Assembly (NCBI RefSeq): GCF_018688255.1
Contig: NZ_CP061314.1
Coordinates: forward strand, 1,426,001-1,490,000
DNA: 64,000 nucleotides
Direction: 5' to 3'
Origin: Polynucleobacter corsicus
Lineage (GTDB): Bacteria; Pseudomonadota; Gammaproteobacteria; Burkholderiales; Burkholderiaceae
Shown here: one piece after another, positions 7,190 through 15,844 of the stretch
How positions within the stretch are numbered: position 1 is the first letter of the stretch
How the letters are laid out: each line of letters begins with the position of its first letter
Notes under the pieces: generated by a model
The model's database searches: none
The model's input: only the letters and a program-made list of their open reading frames with translations
Told to the model about the DNA's origin: nothing
Position numbers and translations under genes: made by a program

Positions 7190-8449
7190 TTAGTGCGCTG
7201 CCCACTGGATGGTACTGAGATCAATACCGTCCTTAAACATTTCCCACAAAGGTGAAAGTTCGCGTAACTTCGCAATCTTCTCTTTAACTAATTTGATCGT
7301 GAAATCTACTTCTTCTTCAGTAGTAAAGCGTCCCAAAGTAAAGCGAATTGAGCTATGCGCTAGTTCATCATTACGACCAAGAGCGCGCAATACATAAGAA
7401 GGCTCTAAGGATGCTGAAGTACATGCTGAACCAGAGGAAATGGCCAGATCTTTCAAGGCCATCAACATCGACTCACCCTCAACATAGTTAAAGCTGATGT
7501 TGAGGTTATGCGGAACACGATGCTCCATATCCCCGTTAACGTAAACCTCTTCAATATCCTTCAAACCATTGAGCAAACGATCACGCAAAGCACGGATACG
7601 AGCATTGCCCGAATCCATCTCAAGACGTGCAATACGGAAAGCCTCACCTAAACCAACGATTTGGTGAACGGCTAAGGTGCCAGAACGCATACCGCGCTCA
7701 TGACCACCACCATGAATCTGTGCCTCAATACGAATACGGGGCTTACGACGCACAAACAAGGCGCCGATACCTTTAGGACCGTAAGACTTATGAGCAGAAA
7801 AGCTCATTAAATCCACTTTAGTTTTCTCTAAGTCGATTTCAACTTTGCCAGTAGCTTGCGCTGCATCCACATGAAAAATCACACCACGTGAGCGGCATAA
7901 CTCCCCAATAGCTGGAATATCTTGGATCACGCCAATCTCGTTATTGACATACATCACTGACAACAAAATAGTGCCTGGCTTCATTGCTGCTTCTAGCTGA
8001 GCAAAATCAATCAAACCATTTGGCAGGACATCTAAGTAAGTCACTTCAAAACCTTCGCGCTCGAGCTCACGACAAGTATCCAAAGTGGCTTTGTGCTCCG
8101 TCTTCACGGTAATGATGTGATTACCACGATCTTTATAAAAGTGGGCCGCACCTTTGAGCGCCAAATTAATACTTTCAGTTGCACCACTGGTAAACACAAT
8201 CTCTCTTGGGTCGGCATGTACTAACTGAGCCACTTCTGAACGCGCCCACTCAACCGCTTCCTCTGCAGCCCAACCGTAGGCATGACTACGAGATGCGGCA
8301 TTACCGAACTGCTCACGCAAGTAAGGCAGCATCTTGTCTACCACGCGCGGATCGATCGGAGTAGTAGCCGAATAGTCCATATAAACCGGGAAATGCTTAG
8401 GACTAAACATCGGTATTGACTGCTGGGGAATGTCTTGTGGTGCGTTCAT
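7190..8449 (-). CDS. iscS: Cysteine desulfurase IscS
   Basis: IscS is a PLP enzyme that converts L-cysteine to alanine and passes persulfide sulfur to IscU and to tRNA-thiolation partners. The PLP-binding Lys is K221 in SFSAHKSYGPKG, and the catalytic Cys is C343 in SSGSACTSASLEP, on the long flexible loop typical of group I desulfurases. At 419 residues it is slightly longer than E. coli IscS because of an N-terminal extension of about 15 residues before FPVYMDYSATTPIDPRV. A later start is possible, but the ATG at 8449 is the first and is 43 bases after iscR. Confidence 0.96.
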   Translation of the reverse strand: MNAPQDIPQQSIPMFSPKHFPVYMDYSATTPIDPRVVDKMLPYLREQFGNAASRSHAYGWAAEEAVEWARSEVAQLVHADPREIVFTSGATESINLALKGAAHFYKDRGNHIITVKTEHKATLDTCRELEREGFEVTYLDVLPNGLIDFAQLEAAMKPGTILLSVMYVNNEIGVIQDIPAIGELCRSRGVIFHVDAAQATGKVEIDLEKTKVDLMSFSAHKSYGPKGIGALFVRRKPRIRIEAQIHGGGHERGMRSGTLAVHQIVGLGEAFRIARLEMDSGNARIRALRDRLLNGLKDIEEVYVNGDMEHRVPHNLNISFNYVEGESMLMALKDLAISSGSACTSASLEPSYVLRALGRNDELAHSSIRFTLGRFTTEEEVDFTIKLVKEKIAKLRELSPLWEMFKDGIDLSTIQWAAH

Positions 8450-8492
8450 TTTTTGCTTATCGATTTATAGGTAAAGAGATGGATCTCTTGGA

Positions 8493-9062
8493 TTAACTTT
8501 GCCGGGCTAGATTAAAAACAGAATTCACGAGAGGACGCTTCGGGGCATCTTCTTTCTTTGCTGCGACTGCTGGTGCTGACTTTTCAGCCTTAACACTGTC
8601 AGCTTTGATTTTCTTGGGGCGCAAATCATGCAATACGATCCCACGTCCAGATTGCTGGTGCACCAAGTCTCTTAATGACACAGAACTCAGGTACTCCACC
8701 ATCTTGGCATTGAGGTTTGACCAAAGATCATGGGTCATGCAATGGCCTTGGGTTTCTTCATCAGTATGGCAATTACCTTTACCGCCACATTGAGTTGCGT
8801 CCAGGGGCTCATCTACGGCCACGATGATATCGGCCACGCTAATTTCCTCAGACTTACGGGCTAGGGTGTAACCACCACCAGGTCCACGAGTACTTTCAAC
8901 GATGTTGAAACGGCGTAACTTGCCGAATAATTGCTCTAAATAGGAGAGGGAAATCTTCTGTCTTTGGCTAATTCCGGCCAAAGTTACAGGCCCGTGCGTC
9001 TCACGCAGGGCTAAATCGATCATTGCGGTTACTGCAAAACGGCCTTTAGTTGTAAGTCTCAT
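8493..9062 (-). CDS. iscR: Fe-S cluster regulator IscR
   Basis: IscR is an Rrf2-family repressor that senses [2Fe-2S] supply and autoregulates the isc operon. The winged HTH covers about residues 1-65 (RFAVTAMIDLAL, SYLEQLFGKLR, GPGGGYTLAR). Cluster ligands are seen as C92, C98 and C108, with H111 in the CMTHDLW motif; the third Cys is four residues later than in E. coli. A charged Lys/Ala-rich tail extends the protein to 189 residues. It is the first gene of the operon, with an IscR-type site about 50-75 bases upstream. Confidence 0.95.
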   Translation of the reverse strand: MRLTTKGRFAVTAMIDLALRETHGPVTLAGISQRQKISLSYLEQLFGKLRRFNIVESTRGPGGGYTLARKSEEISVADIIVAVDEPLDATQCGGKGNCHTDEETQGHCMTHDLWSNLNAKMVEYLSSVSLRDLVHQQSGRGIVLHDLRPKKIKADSVKAEKSAPAVAAKKEDAPKRPLVNSVFNLARQS

Positions 9063-9112
9063 ATGTCACCTTGGTAATGGATTGTTATGGACAGCTAACA
9101 GTCGGGCGGGTA

Positions 9113-9137
9113 ATACCCGACCATTCCACTCAACTTT
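9113..9137 (-). promoter_or_regulatory. Putative type 1 IscR-binding site
   Basis: Read on the minus strand, the halves are AAAGTTGAGTG and TGGTCGGGTAT separated by GAA. Against the E. coli type 1 consensus (ATASYYGACTR, 3 bases, YAGTCRRSTAT) the first half matches 9 of 11 positions and the second 10 of 11. It lies 51-75 bases upstream of the iscR start codon, the expected place for autorepression by the Fe-S form of IscR. Core promoter boxes were not clear enough to assign. Confidence 0.65.
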
Positions 9138-9179
9138 ACCATATACCCCACTAAATTGCTCAGGAATTAACCCCTCAAT

Positions 9180-11333
9180 TCAAATGGCGTCCCGAGAGCT
9201 GGCGCCAAAGGCCATTTCCTTCACCTTGGTCAATCTATCGCGGGTGGAGGCAGCCTTTTCAAACTCCAAATTCTTAGCCTCAGAGTTCATTTGCTTCTCT
9301 AAACGCTTGATTTCGCCCGCCAAGTCCTTCTCGCTCATATCCTCATAGCGAGCCCGCTCCTGCTCCACCTGCATCTCAGAGCGCTTCTCTTTAACGTCAT
9401 AGACCCCATCAATAATGTCCTTAATCCGCTTTTTAACGCCACGCGGCTCAATGCCATTAGCCTTATTGAAAGCAATTTGTTTGGTGCGGCGGCGCTCGGT
9501 TTCGCCCATCGCCCGCTTCATAGAATCGGTAATGCGATCGGCATACAGAATCGCCTTACCTTTGACGTTTCGTGCCGCCCTACCAATGGTTTGAATCAAA
9601 CTGCGCTCAGAACGCAAAAAGCCTTCTTTATCAGCATCCAAGATGGCAACCAGAGAGACCTCTGGAATATCTAAGCCTTCACGTAATAAATTAATACCCA
9701 CCAATACATCAAAGACACCTAAGCGTAAGTCACGCAGAATTTCTACACGCTCTACCGTATCAATATCGGAGTGCACGTAGCGTACTTTTACTCCGTTATC
9801 CGATAAGTAATCTGTGAGTTGCTCAGCCATACGTTTTGTTAATACTGTGACTAAAACGCGCTCGTGGACTTTGACGCGTTCGTGAATCTGATTTAGCAAA
9901 TCATCTACTTGTGTACTTGCTGGCAATACTTCAATTTCTGGATCGACCAATCCAGTTGGTCTAGCCACTTGCTCCACCACTTGTCCAGTGTGTGTGTTTT
10001 CGTAATCAGCTGGTGTTGCAGAAACAAATACGGTTTGACGCATCTTCGTTTCAAACTCAGTGAATTTGAGTGGGCGGTTATCCATGGCTGAGGGCAAGCG
10101 GAATCCAAATTCTACTAATGTATGTTTGCGAGACTTATCGCCGTTGTACATCGCATTGAGTTGACCTATCAGGACATGACTCTCATCCAAGAACATCAAT
10201 GCGTCATTAGGTAAGTAGTCCACCAAGGTAGGTGGCGCCTCACCCGGCATGGCGCCAGAGAGGTGGCGAGAGTAGTTCTCAATGCCCTTGCAGAAGCCTA
10301 ATTCATTAAGCATCTCTAGATCAAAGCGGGTGCGCTGCTCTAAGCGCTGCGCCTCAACCAACTTGCCGTCTTTTACAAATTCATCCAAGCGAATCCGTAA
10401 TTCTGCCTTGATAGTTTCAATTGCTTTGAGAACGGTATCACGGGGCGTGACATAGTGCGAGCTTGGATAGACGGTAAAGCGCGGAATCTTCTGACGAATT
10501 TTTCCAGTCAGTGGATCAAAAAATTGCAAGCTCTCGATCACATCATCAAAGAGTTCAACACGCACCGCTAATTCATTATGCTCAGCTGGAAAAATATCAA
10601 TCGTGTCGCCCCGGACTCGGAAAACACCGCGCTTGAAATCGGTTTCATTACGGTCGTATTGCATCGCAATTAAGCGCATCAAAATATCGCGCTGACTCAT
10701 CTTGTCACCAGGACGTAAAGTCATCACCATGCTGTGATAGTCACCCGGATTACCGATACCGTAAATGGCGGATACAGTGGCTACGATGATGACATCGCGC
10801 CTCTCCAACAAACTCTTGGTAGCAGACAATCGCATTTGCTCAATATGTTCATTGATTGATGAATCCTTTTCAATAAACAAATCACGTGTCGGAACATAAG
10901 CCTCTGGCTGGTAGTAATCGTAGTAACTAACAAAGTACTCCACCGCATTTTTGGGAAAAAACTCCCGAAACTCACTGTAGAGCTGAGCAGCCAAGGTCTT
11001 ATTTGGGGCAAAAATGATGGCGGGACGGCCTGTCCTGGCAATGACATTGGCCATGGTGAAGGTCTTACCAGAGCCAGTAACCCCCAAAAGCGTCTGAAAG
11101 GTCAGTCCATCCTCAATACCAGCCACCAAAGCATCAATTGCAGCTGGCTGATCGCCTGCGGGCGGAAACGGCTGATACAGATGAAATGGGGAATCTGGGA
11201 AGGAAACGAATTTAGCTGGATCTAAATCGTGACCTACCTCACCCAAAGGATCGGCTACAGGGCTTTTATTGCTTTCGGCAACTTGGGAATTCGAGGAAGT
11301 TTTAGGCAACTTGGGAGGCATCTCAGCTATCAT
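9180..11333 (-). CDS. uvrB: Excinuclease ABC subunit B
   Basis: UvrB is the damage-verifying helicase of nucleotide excision repair. It is handed the lesion by UvrA and recruits UvrC, encoded at 56143. Walker A is GVTGSGKTFTMANV. The damage-clamping beta hairpin is around YYDYYQPEAYVPTRDLF. Helicase motifs include FLDESHV and QTIGRAARN. The C-terminal UVR domain (KRLEKQMNSEAKNLEFEKAA) is the UvrC contact. The start at 11333 (717 residues) was chosen over an upstream TTG; a second ATG at 11321 is possible. The N-terminus has a 40-residue low-complexity extension before the family homology (FVSFPDSPFHLYQPF). I found no perfect SOS box upstream. Confidence 0.95.
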   Translation of the reverse strand: MIAEMPPKLPKTSSNSQVAESNKSPVADPLGEVGHDLDPAKFVSFPDSPFHLYQPFPPAGDQPAAIDALVAGIEDGLTFQTLLGVTGSGKTFTMANVIARTGRPAIIFAPNKTLAAQLYSEFREFFPKNAVEYFVSYYDYYQPEAYVPTRDLFIEKDSSINEHIEQMRLSATKSLLERRDVIIVATVSAIYGIGNPGDYHSMVMTLRPGDKMSQRDILMRLIAMQYDRNETDFKRGVFRVRGDTIDIFPAEHNELAVRVELFDDVIESLQFFDPLTGKIRQKIPRFTVYPSSHYVTPRDTVLKAIETIKAELRIRLDEFVKDGKLVEAQRLEQRTRFDLEMLNELGFCKGIENYSRHLSGAMPGEAPPTLVDYLPNDALMFLDESHVLIGQLNAMYNGDKSRKHTLVEFGFRLPSAMDNRPLKFTEFETKMRQTVFVSATPADYENTHTGQVVEQVARPTGLVDPEIEVLPASTQVDDLLNQIHERVKVHERVLVTVLTKRMAEQLTDYLSDNGVKVRYVHSDIDTVERVEILRDLRLGVFDVLVGINLLREGLDIPEVSLVAILDADKEGFLRSERSLIQTIGRAARNVKGKAILYADRITDSMKRAMGETERRRTKQIAFNKANGIEPRGVKKRIKDIIDGVYDVKEKRSEMQVEQERARYEDMSEKDLAGEIKRLEKQMNSEAKNLEFEKAASTRDRLTKVKEMAFGASSRDAI

Positions 11334-11482
11334 TTCAACTGTAAGTTTTAGTTCACAGCGAATTTTGTACAAACATCGATTTTGCCGTTTTTATTTAGAA
11401 ATAGTTGAATCTAGCCTCAAAAACAGCCATTCAAAGCAAATTTAATTTAAATATCCCCTTATCCACCCTTTCTGACCATCAA

Positions 11483-12682
11483 ATGAACCTTTTTACTTCA
11501 GTCCAGCTAGCCCCTAAAGACCCTATTTTTGGCCTTACAGAAGCCTATGTCGCCGATCAACGTGCAGACAAGGTCAACCTGGGTGTTGGAGTGTATTACA
11601 CCGACGAAGGCAAGGTACCTCTTTTGAAAGCAGTGATCAAGGCTGAAGAAGCGATTGTTGCCAAGCACTCACCGCGCAGCTACATTCCAATCGAAGGCCC
11701 AAACCCATATAACAGCGCAGTACAGAACTTATTATTCGGCGCTGACTCCTCGCTCATTAAAGATGGTCGCGTGGTTACTGCCGAGTGCCTTGGTGGAACC
11801 GGCGCATTGCGAGTTGGCGCTGACTTTATCAAGCGCCTCAACTTAAATGCGCCTTGCGCAATTAGCAACCCTACTTGGGAAAACCACCGTGGCATTTTTG
11901 AATCCGCCGGCTTTGAAGTAGTTGAGTACACCTACTTCGATGGTAAAACCCGTGGCGTAGATTTTGATGGCATGGTGAAATCATTGGAGTCTTTCCCCAA
12001 ATACACCACCGTATTGCTGCATGCTTGCTGCCACAACCCAACCGGGGCTGACATTACTGAAGCGCAATGGCGTCAAGTGATTGATATCTGCAAAGCAAAA
12101 GATCTCATTCCATTTTTAGATATGGCTTACCAGGGTTTTGCTGATGGTATCGAGCAAGATGGCATTGCAGTTCGTTTGTTTGCCCAGTCTGGCATGTCCT
12201 TCTTTGTATCAAGCTCTTTCTCCAAATCATTCTCACTATATGGTGAGCGCGTTGGCGCTTTGTCTATCGTGACTCAGAGTAAAGATGAATCTACTCGCGT
12301 GCTCTCGCAATTGAAGCGCGTGATTCGTACAAATTATTCCAATCCTCCAACTCACGGCGCTGCGATCGCAGCCGCTGTTTTGAATTCACCAGAACTCAGA
12401 CAGCTTTGGGAAGATGAACTAGCGCAGATGCGTGATCGCATTAAAGCAATGCGTCATGGTCTCGTAGAAAAATTGGCTGCTGCTGGCGTTAAGCAAGACT
12501 TTGCTTTCATTAAAGCTCAGCGTGGCATGTTCTCTTACTCGGGCTTAAGCGCTGAGCAAGTAGAACGCTTGCAAAAGGAAGATGGTATTTATGCCCTCTC
12601 TACAGGACGTATTTGTATGGCCGCCCTCAATACCAAAAATATTGATAAGGTAGCTCAAGCAATCGCCCGTGTATTGGCTTAA
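11483..12682 (+). CDS. Aspartate/aromatic amino acid aminotransferase
   Basis: This is a class I fold PLP aminotransferase of the AspC/TyrB family, 399 residues, interconverting aspartate or aromatic amino acids with their oxo acids using 2-oxoglutarate. Diagnostic stretches are the N-terminal DPIFGLTEAYVADQR and VNLGVGVYYTDEG, HACCHNPTG, LDMAYQGFADG, and the PLP lysine in SSFSKSFSLYGERVG. The ATG at 11483 matches family N-termini (FTSVQLAPKDPI); a TTG 26 codons earlier is rejected. Substrate preference (AspC versus TyrB) cannot be decided by eye. It is divergent from uvrB, with about 150 bases between. Confidence 0.93.
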   Translation: MNLFTSVQLAPKDPIFGLTEAYVADQRADKVNLGVGVYYTDEGKVPLLKAVIKAEEAIVAKHSPRSYIPIEGPNPYNSAVQNLLFGADSSLIKDGRVVTAECLGGTGALRVGADFIKRLNLNAPCAISNPTWENHRGIFESAGFEVVEYTYFDGKTRGVDFDGMVKSLESFPKYTTVLLHACCHNPTGADITEAQWRQVIDICKAKDLIPFLDMAYQGFADGIEQDGIAVRLFAQSGMSFFVSSSFSKSFSLYGERVGALSIVTQSKDESTRVLSQLKRVIRTNYSNPPTHGAAIAAAVLNSPELRQLWEDELAQMRDRIKAMRHGLVEKLAAAGVKQDFAFIKAQRGMFSYSGLSAEQVERLQKEDGIYALSTGRICMAALNTKNIDKVAQAIARVLA

Positions 12683-12724
12683 ATAGATGCAATAAGTAGT
12701 TAAACTGAATTACCAGGAGGTACC

Positions 12725-14023
12725 ATGCTATATCAACTACATGAGTTTCAAACAGCGCTACTGCAACCCATTAGCTCATGGGCTCGCGCAGCCTCTAAGG
12801 CATTTGTCGATGCCTCAAATCCAGCCTCCAAAATTCCAGGGTCCGATCGCTTAGCTGCTAGCTATGAACTCCTCTATCGCTTAGGCAAAAATTACGATAA
12901 ACCTGAGTTTGGTATTCGCTCCGTAAAAGCCCATGGTCGCGAAGTAGCGATCCATGAAAAAACGATTACTGCTAAACCGTTTTGTAATTTAATTCGCTTC
13001 AAACGCTTCTCTGATGATCTGGATGTCATTAAGAAATTAAAGGATGATCCAGTAGTCTTGGTAGTAGCACCACTATCTGGACATCACTCCACATTACTAC
13101 GCGACACTGTACGCACTCTTTTGCAAGATCATAAGGTTTACATCACCGACTGGATTGATGCGCGCATTGTTCCGGCTGATGAGGCTGCCTTTGGTTTAGA
13201 TGACTACGTTCACTACATACAGGATTTCATCCGCACCATTGGTGCAGATGATTTGCATGTGATCTCTGTATGCCAACCAACCGTTCCTACCTTGGGTGCA
13301 ATCTCATTGATGGCCTCTGCTGGTGAAAAAACACCTGCCTCGATGATCATGATGGGTGGCCCTATTGATGCTCGTAAATCACCTACCGCAGTAAATGACT
13401 TGGCTGATCAAAAATCGTATAACTGGTTTGCAAGTCACGTGATCTATAAGGTACCTCCAAACTATCCGGGCGCTGGTCGTGATGTTTACCCAGGCTTCTT
13501 GCAGCACTCCGGCTTTATTGCTATGAATCCGCAGAATCACATGCAATCTCATTGGGATTACTTCCAAAACCTAGTACGTGGTGATGAGCAAGATGCGGAA
13601 TCCCATATTCGTTTCTATGATGAGTACAACGCAGTCATAGATATGGATGCAAAGTATTACTTAGATACCATCAAGACCGTATTTCAAGATCATTCTTTAC
13701 CAAATGGCACCTGGTCAGTCTCGGGCGACTTAGTGAAACCGCAGGATATTAAAAAGACTGCCCTTCTCACAGTGGAAGGTGAGTTAGACGACATTTCTGG
13801 TAGCGGACAGACTCGCGCTGCACATGCCTTGTGTGCAGGAATTCCGAAAGCCGATAAGGACCACTACGAAGTTGCCGGTGCTGGTCACTATGGCATCTTC
13901 TCAGGTCGTCGCTGGCGCGAGAAGGTATATCCAAAGATTAAGTCGTTTATTCGTGAGCACCAAGTTGTTCAGAAGAAAACCCGCGCTAGACCCCCAAAAC
14001 TAGAGGGCTCGAAGTCCGCATAA
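12725..14023 (+). CDS. phaZ: Intracellular poly(3-hydroxybutyrate) depolymerase
   Basis: PhaZ degrades intracellular PHB granules to 3-hydroxybutyrate oligomers. The 432-residue protein is an alpha/beta hydrolase with a cysteine nucleophile: C183 in HVISVCQPTVPTLG, the same residue number as in the Cupriavidus necator enzyme PhaZa1. The active-site His is probably in GAGHYGIFSGRRWRE. There is no signal peptide, consistent with a cytoplasmic, granule-acting enzyme. It has an AGGAGG ribosome-binding site just before the start. A terminator-like hairpin follows. No phaC or phasin gene is in the window. Confidence 0.92.
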   Translation: MLYQLHEFQTALLQPISSWARAASKAFVDASNPASKIPGSDRLAASYELLYRLGKNYDKPEFGIRSVKAHGREVAIHEKTITAKPFCNLIRFKRFSDDLDVIKKLKDDPVVLVVAPLSGHHSTLLRDTVRTLLQDHKVYITDWIDARIVPADEAAFGLDDYVHYIQDFIRTIGADDLHVISVCQPTVPTLGAISLMASAGEKTPASMIMMGGPIDARKSPTAVNDLADQKSYNWFASHVIYKVPPNYPGAGRDVYPGFLQHSGFIAMNPQNHMQSHWDYFQNLVRGDEQDAESHIRFYDEYNAVIDMDAKYYLDTIKTVFQDHSLPNGTWSVSGDLVKPQDIKKTALLTVEGELDDISGSGQTRAAHALCAGIPKADKDHYEVAGAGHYGIFSGRRWREKVYPKIKSFIREHQVVQKKTRARPPKLEGSKSA

Positions 14024-14028
14024 AACAG

Positions 14029-14060
14029 TAGCGCGACTTTCGGGTCGCGCTTCTAGTTTT
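14029..14060 (+). terminator. Terminator-like hairpin after phaZ
   Basis: GCGCGAC (14031-14037), loop TTTCGG, GTCGCGC (14044-14050), followed by TTCTAGTTTT. The stem is strong but the T tract is interrupted, so read-through into rnfB is possible. Confidence 0.6.
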
Positions 14061-14077
14061 AGGGCAAGCAAATTGCA

Positions 14078-14770
14078 ATGAACATGAAGCAGACGAAAGA
14101 GCTTGCAGATCGTCTCGAGGATCTTCTGCCTCAAACCCAATGCACTAAATGCAGTTACCCTGATTGCCGAGCTTATGCAGAGGCAATGGCAATGGGTGAG
14201 GCCCTGCCTAATCGCTGCCCTCCTGGCGGAGTGGAAGGTATTAAGCGGCTGAGCACAATTCTGACACCCGTATTTCCTCAAGATGCATATGAACTGCACC
14301 CCACTATTGATCCTGAATGCGGCTTAGAGCGCCCCAGGCCTGTTGCCTTTATTGACCCTAAAGCTTGTATTGGTTGTACGCTCTGTATCCAGGCTTGTCC
14401 TGTAGATGCGATTGTGGGGGCCTCTAAGCAGATGCATGTGGTCTTAAGCGAATGGTGTACGGGTTGTGATCTCTGCATTCCCCCTTGCCCTGTAGACTGC
14501 ATCACCATGCTGGATGTAACTGATAAAAAAACTGGCTGGGATGCCTGGTCTCCAGAATTAGCAGATATGGCGCGTACAAGATATGCAGCGCGTGATGTCC
14601 GACTGGATCGTGAGCAACGTGATAACGATGAGCGACTAGCAAAGAAGGCGGCCGCTAAACTCGTTGCCGTGAATGCAGAGAATCCAGATTCAGAAGCTGC
14701 CTTAAAAGAGCAGGAAAGAAAGCGAGCCATCATCGCCGCTGCGATTGCGCGAGCTCAGCAACAGAAATGA
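14078..14770 (+). CDS. RnfB-like ferredoxin protein
   Basis: This is a 230-residue iron-sulfur protein resembling RnfB. An N-terminal Fe-S domain (about 10-60) has CTKCSYPDCRAYAEAMAMG and NRCPPGG. Two [4Fe-4S] ferredoxin motifs follow at about 95-140, CIGCTLCIQACPVDA and CTGCDLCIPPCPVDC. The tail is charged and Lys/Ala-rich. Unlike classical RnfB it lacks an N-terminal membrane anchor, and no rnfA/C/D/G/E genes are nearby. In many betaproteobacteria this soluble form stands alone upstream of nth, as here. The role is inferred to be electron transfer to an unknown partner, possibly linked to Nth cluster maintenance. The stop overlaps the nth start (ATGA), indicating translational coupling. Confidence 0.85.
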   Translation: MNMKQTKELADRLEDLLPQTQCTKCSYPDCRAYAEAMAMGEALPNRCPPGGVEGIKRLSTILTPVFPQDAYELHPTIDPECGLERPRPVAFIDPKACIGCTLCIQACPVDAIVGASKQMHVVLSEWCTGCDLCIPPCPVDCITMLDVTDKKTGWDAWSPELADMARTRYAARDVRLDREQRDNDERLAKKAAAKLVAVNAENPDSEAALKEQERKRAIIAAAIARAQQQK

Positions 14771-15426
14771 TGAATCTCGAAAAGCGCCAAGCTTTTTTTG
14801 AGCTACTCAGGGAAAATAATCCCCATCCAGAAACCGAATTGGAATACAGCTCTCCGTTTGAGCTGCTCATTGCCGTCTTGCTATCAGCGCAAGCAACCGA
14901 TATTTCAGTAAACAAAGGTACACGTCAGCTATTTAAGATTGCCAACACGCCTCAAGCCCTTCTAGATTTAGGCGAGCAAGGTGTGAAACCTTTCATCCAG
15001 CACATTGGCTTATTCAACTCCAAAGGCAAGCATATTCAAGAAACTTGTCGACTGCTGCTGGAAAAACATGGTGGCGAAGTACCTCAATATCGTGAAGAGC
15101 TAGAGTTGTTACCCGGCGTTGGCAGAAAGACTGCGAACGTGATTCTCAATACCGCTTTTGGTCAACCCACTATGGCGGTCGATACCCACATTTTTAGAGT
15201 CTCAAACCGAACTGGTTTGGCGCCTGGCAAAGATGTTGTGAAAGTTGAAGAGCAATTGCTCAAGCGCATCCCCAAAGAGTTTTTAATGGATGCGCATCAT
15301 TGGCTTATCTTGCATGGCCGATATACCTGCAAAGCCCGAATACCTGATTGCGAACAATGTATTGTTGAACCACTTTGTAGTTTTAAACAGAAAACTGGTA
15401 AAGGAAAAGTGCGTGGCAATATTTAA
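14767..15426 (+). CDS. nth: Endonuclease III
   Basis: Nth is a DNA glycosylase/AP lyase removing oxidised pyrimidines. The 219-residue protein has the helix-hairpin-helix LLPGVGRKTANVIL with the catalytic Lys, and the catalytic Asp in VDTHIFRVSNR. The C-terminal [4Fe-4S] cluster motif is C-X6-C-X2-C-X5-C (CKARIPDCEQCIVEPLC). It overlaps the upstream RnfB-like gene by 4 bases and the downstream DUF1841 gene by 14 bases, so the three form one unit. Confidence 0.95.
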   Translation: MMNLEKRQAFFELLRENNPHPETELEYSSPFELLIAVLLSAQATDISVNKGTRQLFKIANTPQALLDLGEQGVKPFIQHIGLFNSKGKHIQETCRLLLEKHGGEVPQYREELELLPGVGRKTANVILNTAFGQPTMAVDTHIFRVSNRTGLAPGKDVVKVEEQLLKRIPKEFLMDAHHWLILHGRYTCKARIPDCEQCIVEPLCSFKQKTGKGKVRGNI

Positions 15427-15844
15427 TCCCACCCGCGAAGAGGTCAGGCGATTTTTCTGTGACACCTGGAAGAAGAAAACTGGGGATCACATTCTGACGC
15501 CGATGGAAACGCTTGCTAGCGACTGGATGGTGGAGCACCCGGAATATCATGCACTCCTAGTAGATCCAGAAGGCGCAGTTGTACAAGACTACACCCCAGA
15601 GCGTGGTGAGACCAATCCCTTCTTGCATCTCTCCATGCACCTATCGATTAGCGAGCAAATCTCGATTGATCAACCACCGGGTATTAAAGCGATCTCAGAA
15701 AAGCTAGCTAAGAAACTAGGATCTGAACATGAAGCTCAGCACGCCATCATGGAGTGCTTGGGACAAGTCATGTGGGAGGCGCAACGTGAGGGACAAGCAC
15801 TCAGCCCCGAGAAATATCTTGAAGCGCTCCAGAGATTAATCTAA
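15413..15844 (+). CDS. DUF1841 family protein
   Basis: This is a 143-residue conserved protein of unknown function. The family N-terminus (FNPTREEVRRFFCDTWKK) fixes the start at a GTG at 15413 (VAIFNPTREE), preceded by AAGGAAAA, inside the last codons of nth. The frame upstream of that GTG is open but has no family homology. Family features seen are HPEYHALLVDPE, TNPFLHLSMHLSISEQIS and a C-terminal HxxMECLGQVMWEAQR helix. No enzymatic motif is evident. Linkage to nth is common in betaproteobacteria as far as I know. The 3' end overlaps the convergent EamA gene by 4 bases. Confidence 0.85.
   Translation: MAIFNPTREEVRRFFCDTWKKKTGDHILTPMETLASDWMVEHPEYHALLVDPEGAVVQDYTPERGETNPFLHLSMHLSISEQISIDQPPGIKAISEKLAKKLGSEHEAQHAIMECLGQVMWEAQREGQALSPEKYLEALQRLI

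Noticed and set aside
11322..11372. Possible LexA box upstream of uvrB (CTGT ... ACAG)
   Set aside because: The half-sites are separated by 12 bases instead of 8 (CTG-N14-CAG rather than N10), and there is no other SOS-like pattern.
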